Shown here: positions 56,402 to 64,000 of the stretch, one piece after another
Numbering within the stretch: the stretch's first letter is position 1
Layout: each line of letters starts with the position of its first letter
NCBI GenBank assembly: GCA_963969345.1
Contig: OZ017769.1
Location: 2,423,600-2,487,599 of the forward strand
DNA length: 64,000 nt
Source: Turbatrix aceti
Taxonomy: Eukaryota; Nematoda; Chromadorea; Rhabditida; Panagrolaimidae
Reading direction: 5' to 3'
Position numbers and translations under genes: made by a program
Notes under the pieces: model-generated
What the model was told of the DNA's origin: nothing
What the model saw: only the letters and a program-made list of their open reading frames with translations
Databases searched by the model: none

Positions 56402-59324
56402 ATGCAGCCTTCTTCGCTGGCGATTCACAGACTAGGCGCCGCGCTCTGCCGTCGAAGTGGATCATCCCGGCGCTCGCTGGCAGCTGCTGCACGCTTAGCG
56501 ATCGCATACGAGGCGAAGGACAAGGATTCGTATGATGATTTTGACGGCATCGACATCGAGCCTTCAGCGATTCCGTTTTTTACGAGCTCATCGACGTCCA
56601 ACAAGTGTGATAAGTGTGGCAAGCAGAAACTTTCACCGCTCAAGACGGTCAATGGTGAGTTTGGGGGTTACGATCAGCGATGTTGGGTCCCGACCAGAAT
56701 TTCCGGTTTTCGAGTACCTAACAGCACTGGTTACGATCACTGATTTTCGGTCACAGTGATCGTAAACTGAGAAAATTGTAAGCCGGCGGCTAATTTCGCC
56801 TCAGGGGTCATTATTTTCGTTATTGATCGGCATAAAGGTACAAAATGCGTAGTTCAATGTGTTTTGCAACCTTTAATTGCCAAAATAACCTTGAAAACGA
56901 TTATTTTTGCCCTAAAATGCCATTTTTTTCAAAACAAATATATTTGTTTTACATTTTTTATCCTTATGTCTTTTTTTTAAATTCCGTTTTTTTTTGCATT
57001 TTGGACCCCACATGCACTTTTCATGCTTTTTCAGCGCAAAGCACAAAAAAGGACCCAAAAGTGCATGTTTTTTTCCAGTTCTGCACTTTTAATCAGTCAA
57101 AACATTTTCATTTTCAAAAAGAAGGCTACAAAGTTGCTTATACCCTATCAACCACCAAAAAACACTCAAAATATAGTTTGAACTAAAGTTCACCCCTGTT
57201 TTCCCACGTGGACTCCGTGATGCCATTCAGGTGAATTTCAGAGAACTCCCGCTTCCTGCACTGCTCGAAGTGCAACGCCCTCTTCGCGACGACGTCGGGC
57301 TCAGATGCCGTAGGCAAGTGGAATGCCCTGAAGGGTCCCGAGACGACTTCCCGTCGACCACCGTATCCGAGCGAAATCGCAGCTTTTCTCGACAAATTCG
57401 TCGTTGGACAGGACGAGGCGAAGAAGTCGCTTTCCGTCGGCATTTATCAACACTACCGACGCCTGGCGAACAACGCAGAGCACAAGTTGAATGCTTCGGC
57501 TCAGAATTACCTCAGTCAGACGAACAATAATAATCCGAGTGTCAATGGACAACTCGATTATTCTGGTGGGTTTTTTTGGGGGGTTTTGAGTGGAAATTTA
57601 CTGTTTTGATGGTTTTTTAGGCCAACAATATCCCCAAAAATCGACAGTTCCCCCACAAACGCCACCTCCCTCGTCCACAGTCACGTTCAGGTCCATCCCG
57701 CAGGTAGACACGAACATTCGACTGGACAAGTCGAATATCCTTCTCCTGGGACCGTCTGGCGTGGGCAAGACCTATATCACCCAGGTGCTAGCACGCATCC
57801 TGGACGTACCGATTGCGCTCTGCGACGCTACGTCCATGACCATGGCTGGGTGAGTTTTTTAAAAAATAAATTTTTCAAAAAAAAAACACCAAAAATTGTT
57901 TTTTGAAAAAAAAATTATTTTTTTCAAAAAAAAATATTTTTTTATTTTTTTAGCTACGTCGGCGAAGACATTGAATCCTGTTGTACAAAACTTCTCCAAA
58001 ACGCTCAGGGCAACGTCGAACGCGCGCAGCAGGGAATTGTCTTCCTCGATGAGATCGACAAGATCGCGGCTGCCGGCGAGTCTCATAGCCATGCCTACCG
58101 GGATGTCAGCGGTGAAGGCGTCCAGCACGGGTTGCTCAAACTTGTTGAAGGTGAGTTTTTTTCCACTTTAGTAAAAATTTTGGATGAACTTTTTTCAAAA
58201 AAAAATTTCGCCAAAATGTAGCTTTTATGATGAAAAGTTTTCACCGTAAAACTTCATCTGCTCGATGGCAGAGTTTCGCTGCCGGAAATCGTGTTTTTGA
58301 TTTTTTGACAATTTTTGGCACGTTGTAGCTAAAAAAAAACTACAGCATTTCTAAAAACAGGGTACGTATTGATCGACATAATTTTTGATGGAGAATCTGA
58401 GAAAAATGTAAAAATATAGGGTAACCACCTTGAAAAGTGCCGAAAATTGCAACGCAAGATTTGTTTCGGCATTTTTTAAGTTAATAAGAAAATGTCATAG
58501 TTTTTTAACTGCAATGTTCAAAAAACCATCAGAAAAGCTACTTTTCGGAAAAATTTTATATCATCTTTGTTAAAACCCCTCATAACTTTCATAAATCTTC
58601 AGGAACGACCGTGAACGTGAAGAGCGGTCGCAAGGGTCCCGGCCAACAAGACACGGTGCCCATGGACACGACAGACATCCTCTTCGTCGGCAGCGGAGCC
58701 TTCGGCGGACTGGAGAAGATTGTGGGCCAGCGAATGGACAAGAGGAGTGTCGGCTTCGGTGCCGCGAGCCAGATGCACTCCGTGACGAAGGACGACGACA
58801 ACCAATCTGTGATCAACAAAAAGCGGGACGCTCTCTTCGCCCAGGCGGACCAGGGCGACCTCATCAAGTTCGGCATCGTGCCTGAACTCGTCGGGCGTTT
58901 TCCCGTCCTCGTGCCTTTTCATTCTTTCGACCTCCAGATGCTCGTCCGGGTCCTCAGCGAGCCTGCGAACTCTCTCGTAGCGCAGATGAAATACCAATTT
59001 GCAATGGACAACGTTCAACTGGAATTTGCCAGGGATGCTCTGGAGGAGATCGGAACTCTCGCACTCGAGCGAAAAACGGGAGCCAGAGCGCTGAGATCTA
59101 TCGTTGAGAAGGTCCTCTTGTTGGCCAAATTCGACACTCCTGGCAGCGATATTGAAACTGTGACTGTCACGAAGGGCGCCGTACAGGGCAAGGAACCCTG
59201 CCTCTACCACCGAAGGAAGATCCCTGCGACAGACGAAGCTGCGGCTGCGGGCGAAAACGACGCTACCAGCCAGGAGGAGTCCGAAGAGGTCGAGCAACGA
59301 CGCGCCCTCGCGAGATCAGCCTAG
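56402..59324 (+). CDS. clpX: Mitochondrial ClpX AAA+ unfoldase
   Basis: Five exons: 56402-56654, 57242-57565, 57621-57849, 57954-58150 and 58603-59324, giving 574 residues. A basic presequence ([20 protein letters not shown]) targets the matrix. The N-terminal four-Cys zinc-binding domain is split by intron 1 (CDKCGKQ, then HCSKCNALF). AAA+ motifs: Walker [15 protein letters not shown], Walker [12 protein letters not shown], the pore loop GYVGEDI across intron 3, sensor and arginine-finger region [13 protein letters not shown], and sensor 2 [12 protein letters not shown]. Substrate unfolding is coupled to ClpP, or to ALA synthase activation. Intron 4 holds a repeat related to the palindrome at 43.3-44.3 kb. 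The acceptor of exon 2 has two AGs (ATTCAG and ATTTCAG 11 nt apart); phase selects the second. Confidence 0.95.
58250..58545 (+). repeat. Half copy of the palindromic element in ClpX intron 4
   Basis: It shares TTTTTGGCACGTTGTAGCT, then TTGATCGACATAATTTTTG, GGAGAATCTGAGAAAAATGT, GGTAACCACCTTGAAAAGTG and CCGAAAATTGCAACGCA with the left half of the element at 43475-43680. The copy is diverged and lacks the full second arm. Confidence 0.65.
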
Positions 59325-59725
59325 GCAAGATTTTTTGCTTCCCGAGGTAGGCGGCCACCGGAGAATGAGAAAGTCAACCAACAACTGGAGTGGCACTGTA
59401 CATACTACCAGACAAGCCTGTGTCAAATCAAATCAAATCCATCCCGAAAGAGAGAGAGAGAAACTACAAAAACAACGTGCTTTCCTAGAATCCAGCCTAT
59501 CGGTTTTTCCCCCGCTTCCGTTGACTCTCCCCGAGTTTTTTATATGTACACCAGCTTTTCCTTCCCCTATCTCATGGAAAACAGTCATCAATCTATCTGC
59601 TGGTTTTGGTTTTTAGTCAGTCAATCATTTGTTTGTAAGACCACAAAAAAAGTTGTACGATAAAAAAAATGTGTGAAGGAAGAATTGTTTTTTTTGTTGT
59701 TTTTGTCTCGAAACGAAAAATGGTC
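59325..59725 (+). other. ClpX 3' flank
   Basis: It contains a GAGAGAGAGAGA run near 59450 and no other coding signal. The opposing MYND gene ends at 59726, so the two 3'UTRs probably converge. Confidence 0.45.
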
Positions 59726-60501
59726 TTACGTGCTGGAGGACGAAGAAGCACCGTTATCGTTGCCGTAGTCGCCGCCGACCTCCTCCTCGTTCTCGTCGAG
59801 GGCATCCAAATAACTCTGGCGGGAACAGCTCAATCGATGTTTGGCGAAATCAGCGGCCTGGCACTCTGCCGAGCAGTAGGCTGCAGAAAAACAGCATCGA
59901 GCCTTGATGACAACCTTTTGACACTTGGAGCACAGAGGCGTAACATGTTTGAGGGCAGCAAAACGCTTGTTCGCGGTATGCTGGATGAATTCCTCGACCG
60001 CAGCGTTCATACCGTACCTGTAACGGTAGAAATGCACAAAATAGGCCTAAAAAAAACAACATAAAAACTTACGCAGCAGTGAGGTATCCAAACTGGATGC
60101 TATTTACGGATTCGTCGTTTTCCATTCTTCTGCCGTCTTCCGCGCATTCCTGGATCTGAAAATAAAAAAATCCATAACACACAAAAAAACCCCCCAAAAC
60201 ATACGTCTTTGTAAAGTTTGAAGGCTTCTTTCTGGACCTCAGCAAAAAATTGGTTGCGCAAACTTTCCTGGGTGTTGAACATGTCGTGCGTGTGAACGGG
60301 CAGGAGATATTTGTAGAGCGTGTTGCGGATTTCATGATCCGCCACGAGCATGGTTGATGGATCGCGCAGGTCGCTTCGATTGAGGATGTCAACGAAGAAT
60401 TCCTCGTCCAGCTTGTGGGTGACCGGTTGAAGACATTCTGGATCCTGTCGAAGGAATTCCTCGATTTCCTTCGCCGAAAAAAGTGACGTAACACCGTCCA
60501 T
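59726..60501 (-). CDS. MYND zinc-finger protein
   Basis: Three exons, 60205-60501, 60073-60155 and 59726-60017, give 223 residues. The N-terminal 120 residues are helical and acidic (EEIEEFLRQDPECLQPVTHK is representative in style; actual start MDGVTSLFSAKEIEEFLRQD). The MYND finger follows near the C-terminus: CSKCQKVVIKARCC, YCSAECQAADFAKHRLSC, with the usual Cys and His ligands. An acidic Ser-rich end closes the protein (NEEEVGGDYGND). MYND fingers bind short Pro-rich peptides in transcriptional or scaffolding proteins. I do not recognise the N-terminal part, so orthology is open. Confidence 0.8.
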
Positions 60502-60966
60502 TGGTGAAAAACCGGAAGAAAAAGGTTAAAATTGCCTAATTCGACTGAACGTAACAAAAAAAGAACGTAAAATCAGAGACCTTACAAATTCGTGCCGGGA
60601 TGGATTCGGTTATGTTCCCGCGAAAATTTGGCGTTCGAAAGTTTTACGATAAGTTCTCTTTTTGTTACTTTTACGATCAGTTTTTCTTTTCTTTGTTACT
60701 TTTATGCCTTTTTTACAATTTATTTGTTAATCACGTTTATTCCGCGTTACTTTCTATACAGTACTCACATTATCAATTACAATAGATCGTTTTTGGTGGC
60801 ACGAATGCTGTACAAGCTTGGCTGGGGCCTAAATAGGCCCTCCAAGCGATCAAATCAAAAGTCAACAACTCAGACAACAGAGAAGACGTTTGTTTACCCG
60901 CATATTTGATTGTCGGCTTCCTGACGTTTAAGGGATGATAGGGGGGAGGGGGTTTAACAGAGGAGG

Positions 60967-63113
60967 TCAGATCGAAGGCCCAAAATCGCCACCACCGGCG
61001 CCTCTCCAGTGCGCACCGCCCCAGGCATCGTCGAGCGACGAGCCCGTATAGGTCGCCGACGAATTCGCTGCTGCTCCGACGTTTGAGGCCGCAGCCGAGA
61101 GCCATGGGTCGTCCTGGAGGAAGCTCGGTGGGGGCTCGCTGACCCCGGTGTTGTCAGCCGCGTTTGTGGGTGCGCTTGGCCACGGCGTGGTCGTCGATCC
61201 GTAGGCCGGCTGCTGTTGTTGTTGCTGCTGGATGGGGGCCGGGTTAACGTTGTTGACCTGCTGCTGCCCGGCCTGAGCCTGCTGTTGTCCCTGTTGTTGG
61301 TCGTCAATGACCGTAACCTTGCCTACGATATACTCCAGCTGATTGCTATACGGATTCAGGAATTTGTGGGCTTCAAGGAGGCAGTTTAGGGATTGCTCTG
61401 TTGCTGTCCGGATTCGGCAGGGTTCCTACAACGAAAATGTTGTTTTAGCACGAAAAACCTATTTTGATGGTTTCCTACCTGCATGGACGGAATGCTGCCG
61501 GCCATGAGTTGCTGGAAGCAGTCTCGGATCATGTTTTCGTTGGAGACGTCGACGAGTTGCCAGACGTACCGGTTGAGGGCCTGCTGTTCCAGGTTGATGC
61601 CCAGGATCTGGCCGGCACGTTGGTCGATGAAAGTCACCTTTCCATCCTCTGAGATCCTCAGACTGAACTGTTCGATCGCAGGTGTCAGAGGATCGTTGCC
61701 CAATGGCATGGACGCGATTTGGAGCCTCCCGATGGCGACCAGGCAGGAAGTCTGGGGTGCATCGACCCCCATCGGCGGTGCGGATTTGATATAGCCCGTG
61801 CAATGGACGACGACGTAGTTTTGGTTGTTGTGCGAGAAGAGCGGGCGTCGATTGCGCAGACGATGCATGGGTTCGAGCATGCCGAGCTGCATGCGGCAGA
61901 TGAAGCCTCGGCGACACGACATGTGGACTCGGACTCCTGTTCCGGGTTCCTTTTTAACGGTGCCGCTTTTGAGGTCGAGGACTCGGTTTAGCGAGGCTTC
62001 CGAGCCGCAGAGCTGGTCCCGGACCTTGTCTGTGTCATCGGGGTGGATCAGGTCGTAGATGCTGCGGTGGATCCAGTCTTCCTAAAATTGTGCATAAAAT
62101 TTTGACTAAATCAGATATTTATCGACAAAAAAAGCATTTTTTTGTCAAAAACTCGGCTTATGGTACGCCTCAAAATTTTTTGCTCAATTCCAGTCAAAAT
62201 AAAAATAAAACGAAAAAATATCGTAATAATTCTGAAAAAAACAACCAAAAGCTGTAGAAATACCATAATTGGCAGAAAAATTTAGGCCAAAAGTCCAAAC
62301 AAAAAAGGTAACGAAAACAGAAATAATGACAGTAACAAAATAACAAAAAGTAACATTCAAAAATTTTGATCGATCGTAACTTACGATTATTATGTTATTA
62401 CTGTACTTTTGTACAAATTTTTAAATCATTACTTTTTCGTCGTCTTACAACGACTTTTTAAGCAAAAGTACTACATTCTTCGTTTTGATGTTTTCTCGTC
62501 CAAAAAATACACGTTTTGTTACTTTTTGGCTGTTTTCAATTTTTCGATCATGTTCAGTCCCCGTTCCCAAACCAACCTGACACAAATTGAGCACCGGCAT
62601 GATGGAATCCGACACGTAGAGCACCCTTCCACTATCGCAGCTCACAACAAACAAAAATCCATTTGCAGCCTCGAGAATCAGATGCTTCAATTCCTGATCC
62701 GTCAAAAACGTGGGCTTGAAAGCCGCCGGATCAACCGGATGTCCATTATTCGATGCGTCCCGGATGCTTTTCATGTGGCTGACAGCCATGCGGAGGATCG
62801 TCAGCTTGTCCGGCTTCCTGCCGAGTGCCGCGCATTGTGGAACCATTTCTGCGAGTTCGCTGATGTAGTGTGTCATCTTGTTTCGACGTCTCCGCTCGAT
62901 TTCCGAGTGATTCTCCCGCGCGTAGCGTTCTTTCGTATCCGATCCCCCCGCGCCACCGTTTCCCGACGACACGGACGAGACACCGGATGTCGACATCTGA
63001 TGCAGGCTGCCCGGGGCCCCGATGGACTGGTACATGCCGGTGGAGGTCAGTTGACTGGCCTGGTTTAGGTCAAAGTGAATGCCCATCTGAGCGTCCATGT
63101 TGCCGAGATCCAT
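60967..63113 (-). CDS. aha-1: ARNT / AHA-1 bHLH-PAS transcription factor
   Basis: Three exons, 62577-63113, 61479-62081 and 60967-61425, all phase 0, give 532 residues. The basic helix-loop-helix is ARNT-type: [44 protein letters not shown] spans intron 1 ([20 protein letters not shown], then [15 protein letters not shown]). PAS-B covers residues about 285-410 ([20 protein letters not shown] through [16 protein letters not shown]). The C-terminus is Gln-rich ([12 protein letters not shown]). ARNT is the common partner of AHR-1, HIF-1 and SIM/CKY-type factors. Exon 2 stays open beyond its donor and would end at SNP-stop at 61386; splicing instead continues PAS-B. The last PAS-B strands are the least conserved. 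An acceptor-like TTTTTTTGCAG lies 37 nt before the start, with a three-codon upstream ORF (ATGACGTAA) between. Confidence 0.9.
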
Positions 63114-64000
63114 TCTGGCGTATTTCGACGGAGTTACGTCATCGATTGATCTGCAAAAAAATTTGAATTTTGTTGTTTACGATTTCTGTGTGGGATACAG
63201 TATGCGTAAGTAATTTCTTGTAATTTTGCAAGTCTAATTAGCAGAAAAATGCTTTGAGAATACAAATGAGCGGTAATTTTTGCAGAGTCTGGGGAAAGAT
63301 GGAATTTGAGATCGTGAGTTGAATTTTTATTAGGCCAGACAACGGGTAACGGTAGAAAACTGGGCAACTGCTTTTTAGGCTAGTTTTTCCGCTGTCCGGT
63401 CCCGGCACGAAAGTTTCGCTAGTTTTTTATCCTGCCTCAAAAATCGATGTGATGCAACTTGTGAATTCAATATCCTCCCGGGGGACAAAAAAATGTATAC
63501 GTATGAAATCGTATCCATTTGATCTGCTATGTTACGGGTAACCTGCGTTTTGGATTGGTTAGTTGTAGTCAAAGAATCAAAAACTCAGAAAACGAGAGAA
63601 AAAAAATTGTTGTACATTTTGTCTTCTTCTTCTTCTCCTTCTCCACCGGTGCCTGCATCGAATCCGGGGTTGAGCAAACAATTGACGAGGGAAGCCAAAC
63701 GAAACGAAAACGACGACTCACCCTGGCAAATGCGCGCGCGAGATCTCCATCCCATTTCTGTGGTCAACCCACTTCGCACGCTTACGCAACGACAAACAAG
63801 CATATTTTTCTCCATATTCTTATTTTTCTTTGCGGTGACGAAGCGGGGTGCATCTTCACCTCCTTTTTGGTTCGTTGACCCGATCCATAAATGATGATCC
63901 ATGTCAGTAGGCCGGGAAAAAGGGAAAAAACATTGAAAACAACCCAGAAAAACAATTCAATTTTCCTAGAGCAAAACGAACGTAAGCCACAGAAAAACTG
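63114..64000. other. ARNT upstream region
   Basis: No supported gene. It contains CTTCTTCTTCTTCTCCTTC near 63623-63641 and a GC-rich patch 63640-63790 that could be a distal promoter or first exon of a gene beyond the window. Confidence 0.4.

Noticed and set aside
61386..61478. ARNT ending at the in-frame stop at 61386
   Set aside because: A consensus donor (CAG|GTAGGA) at 61478 and acceptor at 61425 continue PAS-B and the Gln-rich tail in phase.

Overview
The window is eukaryotic genomic DNA, most likely from a nematode. Exons are GC-rich and clearly protein-coding. Introns are short to medium, AT-rich and full of homopolymer runs, with GT donors (often GTGAG or GTAAG) and 3' ends close to TTTTCAG, the nematode acceptor consensus. 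Several genes have an acceptor-like site a few bases before the start codon, as expected for spliced-leader trans-splicing or 5'UTR introns. The gene set also fits, notably an MBD2/3 homologue without its methyl-CpG domain, as in Caenorhabditis. No species can be named from the sequence. I rebuilt exon chains by hand from splice sites and reading phase; every multi-exon model listed as confident closes in frame.

Layout. 1-8.5 kb: a possible small membrane protein, a ZP-domain membrane protein and a complete SHC adaptor (PTB plus SH2), all on the minus strand, with two tRNA-like relics in introns. 8.5-12.3 kb: gene-poor and repetitive. 12.3-17.3 kb: a full-length but catalytically degenerate Na+/K+-ATPase alpha-like protein. 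17.9-19.7 kb: two small genes, one with a GC-AG intron. 19.7-25.8 kb: a segmental duplication with two intact copies of a multi-pass membrane protein gene, a small gene between them and a 0.93 kb foldback element. 26.6-30.8 kb: the regulatory subunit of pyruvate dehydrogenase phosphatase. 31.4-33.7 kb: an unrecognised helical-repeat protein. 34.3-35.2 kb: neuroguidin. 36.5-37.4 kb: a compact FoxQ2-like forkhead factor. 37.6-42.9 kb: an hnRNP M-like gene whose last exon also occurs as a second copy 2.9 kb away, on the far side of a papain-family protease gene. 43.3-44.3 kb: a large palindromic element. 44.5-47.1 kb: EED (PRC2) head-to-head with methylmalonyl-CoA epimerase. 47.9-49.96 kb: an unknown ORF, a small paralogous exon and MBD2/3. 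50.5-55.3 kb: two tandem ANP32-type genes, one with a huge acidic tail. 56.4-59.3 kb: mitochondrial ClpX. 59.7-63.1 kb: a MYND zinc-finger protein and an ARNT/AHA-1 bHLH-PAS factor.

How the genes work together. There is no single pathway. Recurrent themes are chromatin and transcription (EED, MBD2/3, ANP32, FoxQ2, ARNT), RNA and ribosome biogenesis (hnRNP M, neuroguidin) and mitochondrial metabolism (PDPR, methylmalonyl-CoA epimerase, ClpX). The most unusual signals are the pseudo-pump, the duplicated hnRNP M terminal exon, the foldback elements and the recently duplicated membrane-protein locus.
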